NCBI RefSeq assembly: GCF_900240305.1
Contig: NZ_LT964854.1
Location: 372,001 to 436,000, forward strand
DNA from: Ottowia massiliensis
GTDB lineage: Bacteria; Pseudomonadota; Gammaproteobacteria; Burkholderiales; Burkholderiaceae_C
Reading direction: 5' to 3'
DNA length: 64,000 nt
A program made the position numbers and the translations under genes. Under the pieces are notes generated by a model that saw only the letters and a list, made by a program, of their open reading frames with translations, searched no databases and was not told where the DNA came from. Of this stretch, positions 42,499 through 52,212 are shown piece after piece. Numbering within the stretch: position 1 is the first letter of the stretch; each line of letters starts with the position of its first letter.

Positions 42499-43440
42499 AT
42501 GCACGAAAATACTATAGATGCAATAATCTATCTGATTTTTGGACTTCTGGTTGGCAGCTTTCTCAATGTCGTCATTTATCGTCTGCCTCAAATGATGTAT
42601 CGATCCTGGCTTCATGAAGCAGGATCGAATATTTCCGGCACTACCGCAGATGAGAAGACCCTATGGGCGCTAAGTTTCGGTTCGCGGACTACTGCCCCTG
42701 AAAATATGGAAGCGGTTGGACGGCATATCATGCAGGCGGTTGAAGATTTGCCGAGATTCAATCTCATGATGCCGTCTTCACGATGCCAAAGCTGTGGGCA
42801 TAAAATTCGCTGGTTCGAGAATATCCCAATATTCAGCTGGGTATTCCTGCGCGGCAGATGCTCTGGCTGCAATGCGAGTATCTCATGGCGCTATCCCGCC
42901 ATCGAACTGGCGGCAGGGCTTCTATTTGCATGGTGCGGCTGGCAATGGGGCCTGACAGCTTCTGGCGTGGCATGGGCGGCGTTTTCTGCCTTTCTGATCG
43001 TCATGACCATGATTGACTGGGACACAACGCTATTACCTGACGATTTGACCCTGCCTCTGGTTTGGGGCGGTTTACTGGCATCGTTGCTTCATTTGACAGC
43101 TGTTCCGCTATCCCATTCCGTAATTGGGGCGATGGCGGGTTACCTCTTTTTGTGGTCCATTTATTGGGCATTCAGGTTGCTTACGGGGAAAGAGGGCATG
43201 GGTTATGGCGATTTCAAGCTTTTCGCAGCTTTGGGGGCTTGGTTTGGCTGGAATGCATTGATACCGATTATTCTGATGGCTTCTGTCATTGGCGCGCTTG
43301 CTGGAATTGGCATGAAGTTCTGCAATAATCTTAGAGAAGGACATTATGTGCCCTTTGGGCCTTTTCTGGCGCTGGCTGGATTGACCGCCATGATTTTCAG
43401 CCCCACCAGCATTTTGCGCGCCATCGGGCTGGGCGCCTGA
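42499..43440 (+). CDS. pilD: Prepilin peptidase PilD
   Basis: PilD cuts and N-methylates type IV prepilins. The 313-residue membrane protein has the cytoplasmic zinc loop with two C-x-x-C pairs (CQSC, CSGC) and the two catalytic aspartates, in MIDWDT and GYGDFKL. The starting segment (LLVGSFLNVVIYRLP) is typical. It follows pilC by 3 bases. Confidence 0.95.
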   Translation: MHENTIDAIIYLIFGLLVGSFLNVVIYRLPQMMYRSWLHEAGSNISGTTADEKTLWALSFGSRTTAPENMEAVGRHIMQAVEDLPRFNLMMPSSRCQSCGHKIRWFENIPIFSWVFLRGRCSGCNASISWRYPAIELAAGLLFAWCGWQWGLTASGVAWAAFSAFLIVMTMIDWDTTLLPDDLTLPLVWGGLLASLLHLTAVPLSHSVIGAMAGYLFLWSIYWAFRLLTGKEGMGYGDFKLFAALGAWFGWNALIPIILMASVIGALAGIGMKFCNNLREGHYVPFGPFLALAGLTAMIFSPTSILRAIGLGA

Positions 43441-43461
43441 AGCTTTTTATCCTATCTTCCC

Positions 43462-44067
43462 GTGTTTCGGTTGGGATTGACTGGCGGCATAGGCAGCGGC
43501 AAAACCACTGTCGCGCAGATGCTTGCCGCACGTGGCGCAGCCGTCATTGACGCCGATGCCATTTCACGTGCGTTAACCGCCTCTCATGGTGCAGCGCTTC
43601 CAGCTATTGCCGCTCAATTTGGAACTCATGTCATTGGCCCGGATGGCGCGCTGAACCGTAGCGCAATGCGGCAAATGATTTTTGCTGATCCGGCTGCAAG
43701 GCAGCGCCTGGAAACCATCCTTCACCCGCTGGTTGAACAGGCACTGGAAGAGCAGACACGTGAGGCGGCCATGCGCAGCGTGCGCTGCGTTGTGTTTGAT
43801 GTTCCGCTGCTGATTGAGAATTTCGCGCGCTGGCAATCTCGCATTGACGCGCTGCTGGTCGTTGATTGTCCGGAAGAAGTGCAAATTACCCGCGTCGTGG
43901 CCCGTAGCCAACTTTCCCGCGAAGAAGTGATGCACATTCTGTCTGCGCAAGCCAGCCGGGCGCAGCGGCTAGCTATGGCCAACTTTGTGATTACCAATGA
44001 TGCTGGCACAACGCTGCAAGCGTTGGAGAAGCAGCTTGAAGCACTTCTTCCCCGCTTCGGACTATGA
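43462..44067 (+). CDS. coaE: Dephospho-CoA kinase CoaE
   Basis: CoaE makes the last step of coenzyme A synthesis. The 201-residue protein has the P-loop GGIGSGKT (residues 8-15), DADAISR and the lid region with IENFARW and VVDCPEEVQITRV. The start is GTG (FRLGLTGG). It lies between pilD and zapD, a conserved order. Confidence 0.95.
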   Translation: MFRLGLTGGIGSGKTTVAQMLAARGAAVIDADAISRALTASHGAALPAIAAQFGTHVIGPDGALNRSAMRQMIFADPAARQRLETILHPLVEQALEEQTREAAMRSVRCVVFDVPLLIENFARWQSRIDALLVVDCPEEVQITRVVARSQLSREEVMHILSAQASRAQRLAMANFVITNDAGTTLQALEKQLEALLPRFGL

Positions 44068-44100
44068 TGCGCCCCTTTGCCAGCCCGTGCCCGCTTTCGC

Positions 44101-44856
44101 GTGATCCTGTACGAATACCCCTTTAACGAGCGCATCCGCACTTACTTGCGACTGGAGCACCTTCTTCATCGCCTGGGCAGTTTGCTAGCCCATACGGCTG
44201 CCTTGGATCACCATTTTGCGCTGGTCACCCTGTTTGAAATCATGGACATGGCCGGCCGGATCGACATCAAGACTGATGTGCTGAAAGATCTGGAAAACCA
44301 CAAAGCCTATCTGTCCGCCCAACGCGGCAACCCGGCCATCGCCCAAGAGGCGCTGGAAGCCTTTGCCGGTTATGTGGAAAACGCTTTTTCCGCTCTCAAG
44401 CGCCAGCACGGCAAACCCTGCAGCCAGCTAACGGAAGATGACTGGCTGATGAGTGTTCGCAGCCGCATTTTCATACCGGGCGGCACCTGCTCCTTTGACT
44501 TGCCTGCATATCACGCTTGGCAAGAAGGCCACGCTGACGCCCGCTTGGCTGATCTGAGCCGCTGGACTTCACACTTGCAGCCGCTGGCCAATGCTCTGGC
44601 GCTTCTTTTGCATATGTTGCGCGACTCTGGCACGCCGCAAATGGCGCAAGCGCAGCAAGGCCAGTTCCAGCATGCGCTGCCTCAGGGCCGCCAGGTGCAG
44701 CTCATACGGCTGTCTCTTCCCAAAAAAATGAATGTCGTTCCCAAAATCAGCGGCAACCGGCTGCTGATATCCATACAGTTCATGCAGCAGCTAGCCGGGA
44801 ACAAAAGCGCGCCCGTGGCTGATGATGTGGCGTTCGAGCTGGCGCTTTGCTCATGA
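44101..44856 (+). CDS. zapD: Cell division protein ZapD
   Basis: ZapD (DUF1342) bundles FtsZ filaments at mid-cell. The protein begins with the family signature ILYEYPFNERIRTYLRLEHL. GTG at 44101 gives that exact start; the upstream TTG (44077) would add non-conserved residues. About 251 residues. It overlaps yacG by 4 bases. Confidence 0.92.
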   Translation: MILYEYPFNERIRTYLRLEHLLHRLGSLLAHTAALDHHFALVTLFEIMDMAGRIDIKTDVLKDLENHKAYLSAQRGNPAIAQEALEAFAGYVENAFSALKRQHGKPCSQLTEDDWLMSVRSRIFIPGGTCSFDLPAYHAWQEGHADARLADLSRWTSHLQPLANALALLLHMLRDSGTPQMAQAQQGQFQHALPQGRQVQLIRLSLPKKMNVVPKISGNRLLISIQFMQQLAGNKSAPVADDVAFELALCS

Positions 44857-45053
44857 CTGAAGCCCAGCCGCCTGTCCCGCGCCACGTCAAGTGCCCCTCT
44901 TGCGGCCGCCCTAGCTTGTACGCGCCTGAAAACCGCTTTCGCCCCTTCTGTAGCGAACGGTGCAAACTGCACGATCTGGGCGCATGGGCCAATGAAAGCT
45001 TCCGTCTGGCTTCCCCTGAAGACCCGGGCCTTGATGCGGGCAGCGCAAGTTAA
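44853..45053 (+). CDS. yacG: DNA gyrase inhibitor YacG (zinc-binding)
   Basis: A 66-residue protein with the four-cysteine zinc site CPSC...CSERC and KLHDLGAWANE, typical of YacG. It binds gyrase B. The ATG overlaps the zapD stop. Confidence 0.92.
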   Translation: MTEAQPPVPRHVKCPSCGRPSLYAPENRFRPFCSERCKLHDLGAWANESFRLASPEDPGLDAGSAS

Positions 45054-45161
45054 AATGCCCGGTTTTCCTTGCGCCCGGAACTCCTTTCTGGCCCGCTCTT
45101 TCGGAATGGCGCTTTCCTGAGCGCGCATCCTGCCAAATCACCTTTGCAACCCGGAACAAAT

Positions 45162-46490
45162 ATGGCTGCCAACATCGAAACCCTTGAAAAGCTGGAGCGC
45201 AAAATGACGCTCACCTTGCCTGCGGACTCCATCCGCAGCGAAGTCGAAGCCCGCTTGCGCAAACTCGCCCGCACGGTGCGCATGGATGGCTTCCGCCCTG
45301 GCAAAGTCCCGCTGAACATCGTTGCCCAGCGCTATGGCTATTCCGTGCAGTACGAAGTGGTCAATGACAAGGTTGGCGAGGCTTTTTTCAAGGAAGCCGC
45401 TGATGCCAAGCTGCGCGTGGCGGGCCAGCCCACCATCACTGAAAAAAGCGACGCGCCTGAAGGCCAGCTGGTTTTCGATGCCGTGTTCGAGGTTTTTCCC
45501 GAAATCAACTTGGGCGATTTGTCTTCCGTTGAGGTCGAGAAACTGTCTGCCGAGGTCAGCGAAGACGCCATTGACCGCACCATCGACATTCTTCGCAAGC
45601 AGCGCTGCACATTCGCGCAGCGCGCCAAAGGCAGCCCTGCTGAAGAAGGCGACCGCGTCACTATCGACTTTTCCGGCAAGCTCGACGGCGAGCCGTTTGA
45701 AGGCGGCAAGGCCGATGACTTCGTCTTCATCCTTGGCGAAGGCCAGATGCTCAAAGAGTTTGAAGATGCCGTGCGCGGCATGAAAACGGGAGAAAGCAAG
45801 ACTTTCCCGCTCTCTTTCCCCGAAAACTATCACGGCAAGGAAGTGGCGGGCAAAACGGCTGACTTTCTTGTCACGCTCAAGAACATTGAAGCCGCCCATT
45901 TGCCCGAGCTGAATGAAGCCTTCATCAAATCTCTGGGCGTGGCCGACCCCACCATTGAGGGCTTGCGCGCCGATGTGCGCAAGAACCTGGAGCGCGAAGT
46001 CAAATTCCGCGTGGCCGCCCGCAACAAGCAAGCCGCGCTGGATGCGGTCACGGCCAAAACCGAATTTGACGTGCCCAAGGCCAGCGTGCAGGCCGAAGTG
46101 GCCCGCATGAGCGAAAGCGCCCGCGCCGACCTGAAAGCCCGCGGCATCAAGGATGCCGACAAGGTTGATCTGCCTGAAGACCTTTTCCGCTCCAATGCCG
46201 AGCGCCGCGTACGTCTGGGCCTGGTGCTGGCCGAGCTGGTCAATGCCCACAAGCTTCAGGCCACGCCAGAGCAAATCAAGGCGCAGGTCAAGGAACTGGC
46301 GGCCAGCTATGAGCGCCCCGCTGAAGTGGAGCGCTGGTACTTCCAGGACGCCAACCGCCTGTCCAATGTTGAAGCCATGGTGCTGGAAGCCAACGTGGCG
46401 GACTACGTCTTCAGCCATGCCAAAGTCACCGAAAAAACCCTCAGCTTTGATGAGCTGATGAGCGCTGCCGCTGCGCCAGCCGCCGCCTGA
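45162..46490 (+). CDS. tig: Trigger factor chaperone
   Basis: Ribosome-bound chaperone and prolyl isomerase. The 442-residue protein has the ribosome-binding N-domain (RMDGFRPGKVP), the FKBP domain (GDRVTIDFSGKLDGEPFEGG) and the C-domain. The ATG at 45162 gives the family start (MAANIETLEKLERKM). Confidence 0.96.
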   Translation: MAANIETLEKLERKMTLTLPADSIRSEVEARLRKLARTVRMDGFRPGKVPLNIVAQRYGYSVQYEVVNDKVGEAFFKEAADAKLRVAGQPTITEKSDAPEGQLVFDAVFEVFPEINLGDLSSVEVEKLSAEVSEDAIDRTIDILRKQRCTFAQRAKGSPAEEGDRVTIDFSGKLDGEPFEGGKADDFVFILGEGQMLKEFEDAVRGMKTGESKTFPLSFPENYHGKEVAGKTADFLVTLKNIEAAHLPELNEAFIKSLGVADPTIEGLRADVRKNLEREVKFRVAARNKQAALDAVTAKTEFDVPKASVQAEVARMSESARADLKARGIKDADKVDLPEDLFRSNAERRVRLGLVLAELVNAHKLQATPEQIKAQVKELAASYERPAEVERWYFQDANRLSNVEAMVLEANVADYVFSHAKVTEKTLSFDELMSAAAAPAAA

Positions 46491-46588
46491 CCTGAACACA
46501 CAGGCGCAGCCCATTCGCACCCAAGGGGGCTTGAGCCGCACAGGCCAAGCCCCATTTTTCCGCCGGTCACTTCTTGAGGAGAACACGC

Positions 46589-47200
46589 ATGCACATCCAG
46601 GAACCTGCCAGCAATCTCGGCCTTATCCCCATGGTCATCGAGCAATCGGGCCGGGGCGAGCGCTCCTTTGACATCTATTCGCGCCTGCTCAAAGAGCGCG
46701 TCATCTTCCTCGTGGGCGAAGTCAATGACCAGAGCGCCAATCTCGTCGTGGCCCAGCTGCTGTTTCTCGAAAGCGAAAACCCCGACAAGGACATTTCCTT
46801 CTACATCAACTCCCCCGGCGGCAGCGTCACGGCGGGCCTGTCCATTTACGACACCATGCAGTTCATCAAGCCTGATGTTTCCACCATGTGCCTGGGCTTT
46901 GCCGCCAGCATGGGCGCGTTTCTTCTGGCCGCAGGCGCCAAGGGCAAACGCTACAGCCTGCCCAACAGCAAAATCATGATTCACCAGGTGCTCGGCGGCG
47001 CGCGCGGCCAGGCCACCGACATCGAAATCCAGGCGCGCGATCTGCTGCGCACCAAGGAACAGATGAACCGCATCCTGGCCGAGCGCACCGGCCAGCCCTA
47101 TGAAAAAGTCGTGCACGACACCGAGCGCGACTACTACATGACCGCGCCCGAGGCCAAGGATTACGGCCTGATTGACAGCGTCGTCGAAAAGCGCGCCTGA
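46589..47200 (+). CDS. clpP: ATP-dependent Clp protease proteolytic subunit ClpP
   Basis: The 203-residue serine protease has the full triad S107 (AASMGAF), H132 (IMIHQ) and D181. GAGGAG precedes the ATG. tig-clpP is conserved, but the usual next gene, clpX, is absent here; a DUF4124 gene follows instead. Confidence 0.96.
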   Translation: MHIQEPASNLGLIPMVIEQSGRGERSFDIYSRLLKERVIFLVGEVNDQSANLVVAQLLFLESENPDKDISFYINSPGGSVTAGLSIYDTMQFIKPDVSTMCLGFAASMGAFLLAAGAKGKRYSLPNSKIMIHQVLGGARGQATDIEIQARDLLRTKEQMNRILAERTGQPYEKVVHDTERDYYMTAPEAKDYGLIDSVVEKRA

Positions 47201-47384
47201 GAACCCGCTCAAAGTCTGCCCGTGGGTGCAAAAAACGCGGCCCCGGGCGTTCGCGGACATCGCAAATCTTCGATGGGCAGCAAGTAGCCGCAAAGCCCAT
47301 CTGCGCCATCTGCGCCTTGCCGCCCATCCCGATCCGCACTTTTGCCCTTTCACAGCCAAACCCTGAACAGGTTCTGGACGCCCT

Positions 47385-47909
47385 ATGAAAACCACTGCTT
47401 TCTTTCTTCTGACGCTGGCCTGCCTGGCTCCTGACGGGGCCTGGGCCATCAACAAATGCACGGACGCCGCAGGCAAAGTGAGCTATCAGGAGCAGCCCTG
47501 CCCTGCCAGCGCCCGGCAAAGCGCCGTGGCAAGCCCGCGCTCGCCAGCCGCGCCGCCGTCTGCCGCCCGGCAGCCTGGCAAAGGCGCTGCCGCGCAAGCC
47601 GGCGGCGGCCCTGCGGCGGGCGATGCCAGCGCTGACGAAGCCATCCTGCGTCTCGTGGCCACTGACTCCCTTGTTGAAAGCTGCAAGCACCTGCCAGACT
47701 TCAACGAGCAGGGCATGCCCCTGTATCAGAAATGGCGGCAAAACAGGCGGCAAGCCTACGCCCAATACGAAAACAGCGGCCGCTACGCCGAGCTGATGGC
47801 CCGCGCCACGGAGCAAGCCAGGCTCACCCGCCAGGCCGCCCCGCAACAGATGAACGCTTTTTGCAGCGGCCCGGCCCTCCAGGCCCTCCGGCAGCAGGCG
47901 GTCCAATGA
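47385..47909 (+). CDS. Secreted DUF4124-type protein, 174 aa
   Basis: A signal peptide (cut probably after GAWA) is followed by a DUF4124-like start: INKCTDAAGKVSYQEQPCP. The rest is Ala/Pro/Gln-rich and helical, with CKHLPDF and FCSGPALQAL. DUF4124 proteins are exported proteins of unknown function. The gap 47201-47384 shows nothing clear. Confidence 0.75.
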   Translation: MKTTAFFLLTLACLAPDGAWAINKCTDAAGKVSYQEQPCPASARQSAVASPRSPAAPPSAARQPGKGAAAQAGGGPAAGDASADEAILRLVATDSLVESCKHLPDFNEQGMPLYQKWRQNRRQAYAQYENSGRYAELMARATEQARLTRQAAPQQMNAFCSGPALQALRQQAVQ

Positions 47910-48055
47910 CGCATTCACTATCAGAACAATAGCTGCCCGCGCTGATTCCACGGGGGCTTGAGGCCGATTGCACGCTTGCGAAGCAGGCCCGGCCCCCGTC
48001 CAGGAACCCACCCCGAAGGCGCGCCTTTTCCGCTTCCGCAAGCTCCTTGCATTTC

Positions 48056-48120
48056 CTGTCCCTTATACACATCCGACCCTGCCGACGATCTTACGCGTGG
48101 CGATCGTCGCGGTCGCCGTA
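48056..48120. other. Illumina Nextera adapter contamination (assembly artefact)
   Basis: 48056-48088 matches the reverse complement of the Nextera read-1 transposon end in 30 of 33 bases. TCTTACGC (48089-48096) equals the reverse complement of a Nextera i5 index. 48097-48120 matches the reverse complement of the P5 oligonucleotide in 18 of 24. The opposite strand starts a bogus frame MCIRDR, a known adapter signature. This is not genomic DNA. An N lies 60 bases later at 48180. Confidence 0.93.
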
Positions 48121-48166
48121 CAATGAACGACAACCAGCCATAGCATGCACAGCAGCTACACGGCTG

Positions 48167-49201
48167 ATGTCATCGACCGNCCGCCCCGAACCCGCTCCCC
48201 CCGACGCCCCCGCGCCTTCCGGCACAGGCGTTCTGCTGTGCAACCTGGGCACGCCTGAAGCGCCCACCACGCCGGCTGTGCGGCGGTATCTGGCGCAGTT
48301 CCTGGGCGACCCGCGCATCGTGGAAGCGCCGCGCGCGCTGTGGCTGCCCGTGCTGCATGGCTGGGTGCTGCGCACGCGCCCGGCGCGCTCTGCGGCCAAG
48401 TACCGCACTGTCTGGACTGAGCAAGGCTCGCCCCTGCTGGCCTGGTCAAAAAAGCAGGCCAGCCTGCTGCGCGGCTACCTGCACGAAGCAGGTTTGCGCG
48501 TAGCCGTGCGTCATGCCATGTGCTACGGGCAGCCCGCCATTGCGCAGGAGCTGGACGCGCTCAAGGCACAGGGCTGCGCACGCATACTGGTGCTGCCGCT
48601 GTACCCGCAGTATTCAGCCACCACCACGGCCAGCGTGCATGACGCCGTATTCGCCTGGGGCCGCACCGTGCGCAGCCTGCCCGAACTGCGGCTGGCCGGG
48701 GCCTTTCACGCCCATGCGGGCTATGTGGCGGCGCTGGCCGGGCGCATCCGCCAGCACTGGCAGGCGCATGGGCGGCCTGATGTGCTGTTGCTCAGCTTTC
48801 ACGGCCTGCCGCAGCGCATGGCCGACCTGGGCGACCCCTACCCGCAGCAGTGCCATGAAACCGCGCGGCTGCTGGCGCAGGCGCTGGGGCTGCGCGAAGG
48901 GCAATACGTGACCACCTTCCAGTCCCGCTTTGGCCGCGCCAAATGGCTGCAGCCCTACACAGCGCCCACGCTGGCGCGCCTGGGCCAAGCCGGCACAGGC
49001 CGTGTGGACGTGGCCTGCCCCGGCTTCGTGAGCGACTGCCTGGAAACCCTGGAAGAAATCGCCGAAGACGCACGCGACGCTTTCCTGCACGCGGGCGGAC
49101 GCGAATTCCACTACATCCCGGCGCTCAATGACGACCCGGACTGGATCCGCGCCCTCGTGTCCCTGGTGCAGCAACACCTCCAGGGCTGGCCAGCCGCGTA
49201 G
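48167..49201 (+). CDS. hemH: Ferrochelatase HemH
   Basis: HemH inserts iron into protoporphyrin IX, the last step of haem synthesis. The protein has GVLLCNLGTPEAPT, SFHGLPQRM (catalytic His region), YVTTFQSRFGRAKWLQPYT and PGFVSDCLETLEEI. The start is uncertain: the ATG at 48167 lies just before an N (48180) and after adapter sequence, so the first codons may be wrong. Length is about 344 residues. Confidence 0.92.
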   Translation: MSSTXRPEPAPPDAPAPSGTGVLLCNLGTPEAPTTPAVRRYLAQFLGDPRIVEAPRALWLPVLHGWVLRTRPARSAAKYRTVWTEQGSPLLAWSKKQASLLRGYLHEAGLRVAVRHAMCYGQPAIAQELDALKAQGCARILVLPLYPQYSATTTASVHDAVFAWGRTVRSLPELRLAGAFHAHAGYVAALAGRIRQHWQAHGRPDVLLLSFHGLPQRMADLGDPYPQQCHETARLLAQALGLREGQYVTTFQSRFGRAKWLQPYTAPTLARLGQAGTGRVDVACPGFVSDCLETLEEIAEDARDAFLHAGGREFHYIPALNDDPDWIRALVSLVQQHLQGWPAA

Positions 49202-49673
49202 CGCGCCAAGCAGGCCCGCGCCCGCTTCCGGCCCCGCGAAGATTTGCAAGGCCGCAAACTGTCCGGGTTCGCCCTTTCAGCGACCCACCGCCTGTGAACA
49301 GGGCCGCGCAAGGCTCTCATGCCCCGTTCCCGCTCATGCCCGCCCACAGGCTGGAAAAAACGCCCCGGGCGGAAAAGACGCAGGCAACCCATGCGCAGGA
49401 TATGAATGCGCCGATCTATCCGCTCCTGTATCAATAGCATGATGTCCTAGTAGAAACTGCGCGAGATGGCATTTCATACCCCTTGGATTTGCTCCTGTTT
49501 CTGATGCAAACAGACAGCGCCATCCCGCCCATGAGCAGTGCCATGAGCGCCAGTGGGCCATGGGCGCGCCCCAAGGCCGTGGCCGCCGCAAACCTGAAAG
49601 CGGGCATGACCAGCGGCGGCGCCGCTCCGTCCGGGAAGCTGGCGAAACTGCAACCGTTTCCTACAATTTGGGC
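49202..49673. other. Non-coding region between hemH and hemX
   Basis: No supported gene. It contains the dispersed repeat at 49420-49506. In relatives I expect hemC and hemD before hemX; here they are missing. Confidence 0.5.
49420..49506. repeat. Dispersed repeat copy A
   Basis: About 87 bases, starting CGCTCCTGTATCAATAGCAT, with GATGTCCTAG inside, ending TTTGCTCCTGTTTCTGATG. It aligns with copies B-E (51470, 53889, 58861, 62219). Confidence 0.7.
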
Positions 49674-50828
49674 ATGACCGCCCCCGCTCCTGCGCCTGTT
49701 TCATCTCTTGCCGCGCCTGCGCCGCGCCTGGCAGGCGTTCAGCAAATGCTGCTGTGGGCGGTGGCCGTGCTGGCGCTCACATCCAGCGCGCTGCTATGGC
49801 AAAAGCTGGCGCACACGCAAGAGCAGCTGGCCCGTCAAAGCGCCGCCAGCGGCGCCAAGGCAGACGAGGCGCAGGCCCAGGCCCGGCAGGTCCAGGGCAT
49901 GGCGCAAACCGCCAAGGCCCGGCTGGCAGTCGCCGAAGGCAGCCTGGACGAGCTGCTGTCCTGGCAGCGGCAGACAGACGAGCTGCTGCAAACCGCCGTG
50001 CGCGCCCGCGATGACAGCCTGGTGACCGACCTGGCCGCCATGCTGGAGGCCGCGCAAATCCAGGCCCGCCTCTCGGGCGACGTAACGCCCCTGCAAACGG
50101 CGCTGCATCTGGTGCAAGAGCGCATCCGCCAGGCCGCCAATCCACGCCTGGCCGCCGCCGCGCGCGCCGCGCGGCAAGACCTGGAGCGCGCGCAGTCGGC
50201 AGACGTGCCCGACATCACCAGCCTGCTGACGCAACTGGATGCGCTGTGGGGGCAGGTAGATGCCATTCCCGCCGCCAATGACGCAGCCGACGCTTCCGAT
50301 GCGCAGGAGCCGCCGGAAGCCGCCCCCGCCCCGTGGTGGCAGCGCGCGTGGCGCGAAGCCTGGTCTGGCGCCGGGCGGCTGGTGCGCGTGAGCCGCATCG
50401 ACCGGCCCGACGCCAGCATGATGACGCCGCAGCAAGCGTTTTTCGTGCGCCAGCACGTGAAGCTGCGCCTGCAAGGCGCGCGCCTGGCCTTGCTGTCCGG
50501 GCGGCGCGATGCCGCGCAGGCCGACCTGGCCCGCGCCGAACAGATGCTGGGCGAGCTATTCGCGCCGCAGGCGCAGGCCACGCGCGACGCGCTGGCGCGC
50601 CTGCGGCAAGCGCAGGCAGCCCTGCAAGGCGCGCCCATGCCCAGCGCCAGTGCCACGCTGGCGGCGCTGGCTGACGCAGCCAGCGCCAGCTCCGAGGCCA
50701 TCAGCGCCGCCAATGCGGCAGATGCCGACGCAAACGGCAGCGCCGAAGCCAACGCCACGCCTGACGCACAGGGCCAGCCCCACACGCGCCCGGCCGCCCA
50801 TGAAGACGCCCGCACCGGAGAGTTCTGA
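49674..50828 (+). CDS. hemX: HemX-like membrane protein
   Basis: The 384-residue protein has an N-terminal membrane anchor (about residues 20-40) and a long helical, Ala/Gln/Arg-rich periplasmic region, as in HemX proteins annotated as uroporphyrinogen-III C-methyltransferase; methylase activity has not been shown for the family. RLVRVSRIDRPDASMMTPQQ is conserved. It precedes hemY but hemC and hemD are not upstream. Confidence 0.8.
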   Translation: MTAPAPAPVSSLAAPAPRLAGVQQMLLWAVAVLALTSSALLWQKLAHTQEQLARQSAASGAKADEAQAQARQVQGMAQTAKARLAVAEGSLDELLSWQRQTDELLQTAVRARDDSLVTDLAAMLEAAQIQARLSGDVTPLQTALHLVQERIRQAANPRLAAAARAARQDLERAQSADVPDITSLLTQLDALWGQVDAIPAANDAADASDAQEPPEAAPAPWWQRAWREAWSGAGRLVRVSRIDRPDASMMTPQQAFFVRQHVKLRLQGARLALLSGRRDAAQADLARAEQMLGELFAPQAQATRDALARLRQAQAALQGAPMPSASATLAALADAASASSEAISAANAADADANGSAEANATPDAQGQPHTRPAAHEDARTGEF

Positions 50829-50829
50829 A

Positions 50830-51489
50830 GTGAACAACGCCCTCATGCGCGCCGTGCTGTGGTTTCTGGGCCTGTTCGCCTGCGCCGTGGCGCTGGCGCT
50901 GCTCATGGGCGGCAACCTGGGCACGGTCACGCTGTTTTGGCCGCCCTGGCGGGTGGACGTATCCGCCAACCTGGCGCTGCTGTTGCTGCTGGCAGCGGCG
51001 CTGCTGCTGCACGCGGGCCGCCTGGCGCTGCGCAAGGCATGGCGGCCTGCCGCTGCGCTGGCCCGGTTTGCCAGATTCGGGCGGCGCGCGCCTGCCCGCC
51101 CGCCCGAAGCCTGCCTGGCCGAAGCCTGGGTGCACCGCCTGGCTGGCCGCACGGCGCAAGCTAGGCAAGCCGCCGCCGCCGCACTGGCCGCCGCTGGCGC
51201 GCAGGATTGGGCCTTGCAAGCGCAGGCGCACTTGATGGCCGCCGCCTGCGAGACTGGCCCCGCCCGGCAGCGGCACTGGCGGCAGGCCCAGGCGGCGCTG
51301 ACGCAGTTGGAGCCATTGGCCCCATCCGCCGCTGAGCCAGCCGCGCCAGCCGCATCTGCCGATGGCGCAGCCGACACCGTGCCTGCTGGCCGCCGCGTGC
51401 TGGCGGCCAGCGGCCAGGCCGCCATCCGGCAGGAGTCCGGCGGCGAGCAAGAACCTGCCAGGACGCCTCAAAAACAGGAGCAAATATAA
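50830..51489 (+). pseudogene. hemY: HemY-like protein, C-terminally truncated
   Basis: The N-terminal part is HemY: two membrane segments (MRAVLWFLGLFACAVALALL, then NLALLLLLAAALLLHA) joined by GNLGTVTLFWPPWRVDVS, then a helical TPR-like start. The family is usually about 400 residues; this one stops after 219. The last residues (QKQEQI) and the stop come from dispersed repeat B. The remainder of hemY is not seen downstream, so the gene is probably inactive or shortened. GTG 50830 or ATG 50845 may be the start. Confidence 0.7.
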
Positions 51490-51577
51490 AGGGGCAAAAA
51501 TACGAATCTGCGCAATATCCAGCTATTGATAATGCGCGGAACAGTGTTTTATTGCCTTTAAATTTGCTCCTGTTTCT
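51470..51577. repeat. Dispersed repeat copy B, ends inverted; truncates hemY
   Basis: The left edge CAGGAGCAAAT (51475-51485) is the exact inverse of ATTTGCTCCTG (51562-51572). It carries the hemY stop codon. Confidence 0.75.
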
Positions 51578-52098
51578 GGGAAACTGCCCAGAGTTTGGCC
51601 ATGAGGGGAAAAGAGCGGATTGGAGCGGCTGCAAGGCGTAAGCCGCGAACAGTCAGTGCTATCTGACAAAGCATTTGCAACGTCATAAACCGCCCAAGTC
51701 CGCGCTTTTAGCTCTTGCAGACAAACTTCAAACAGACGGGCGGCGGTTGTCGTGACGCTGGAGCGCTATCTGTTTATGGATTTCGCGTTGTTTATTATGA
51801 TTTGGCGCATGCACGCCTGTAAACGTACGCTTTTTTGGATTTGACGCCTGGGTGAAAGAATCAGCCCGGATTGATTTTTCACTCAGCGGGCCTTGGGCCT
51901 GTTTCCGCTTTGAAATTCTGCATCTTTGAATCCGCGTCTTTGATGCAGCATCTCATTATTCCAAGGTCTGGATATGACAAAGCCGCGCTGCGCCAGAAAG
52001 CGGCTGCGCGCGGGCGGCGTCGTTACCGCACTCCGGTTTCGTCCATTTCTTTTCGCATGGCCTTGGCGCGCTCGCGCAGGGCGTATTGGCTGGCAAAC
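51578..52098. other. Non-coding region after hemY fragment
   Basis: About 520 bases without a supported gene on either strand. Nothing distinctive besides scattered AT-rich patches; the missing hemY half is not here. Confidence 0.45.
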
Positions 52099-52123
52099 AA
52101 AAAGGGCCGGGAAGGCCCTTTTT
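52099..52123 (-). terminator. Bidirectional terminator downstream of the permease
   Basis: AAAAAGGGCC and GGCCCTTTTT form a 10-bp perfect stem around GGGAA. It lies about 90 bases past the permease stop and works in either direction. Confidence 0.85.
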
Positions 52124-52212
52124 ATTATTGCCTTGAATAACCGCCGCGCAGCTTTATTGGCTTTGCGCTGATTCTGGCGCGTTTTGAGCGGACAGGGCGG
52201 CAAATGGCGTTA

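Noticed and set aside
45138..46586. 482-aa minus-strand frame opposite tig
   Set aside because: Shadow of a conserved chaperone gene.
47824..48133. Minus-strand frames starting MCIRDR and MSFIVRR
   Set aside because: They are translations of Nextera adapter sequence, not genes.
52023..52095. Short minus-strand peptide ending ERAKAMRKEMDETGVR
   Set aside because: Looks like a plausible protein C-terminus but is only about 25 codons long and starts at a terminator; too little to call.
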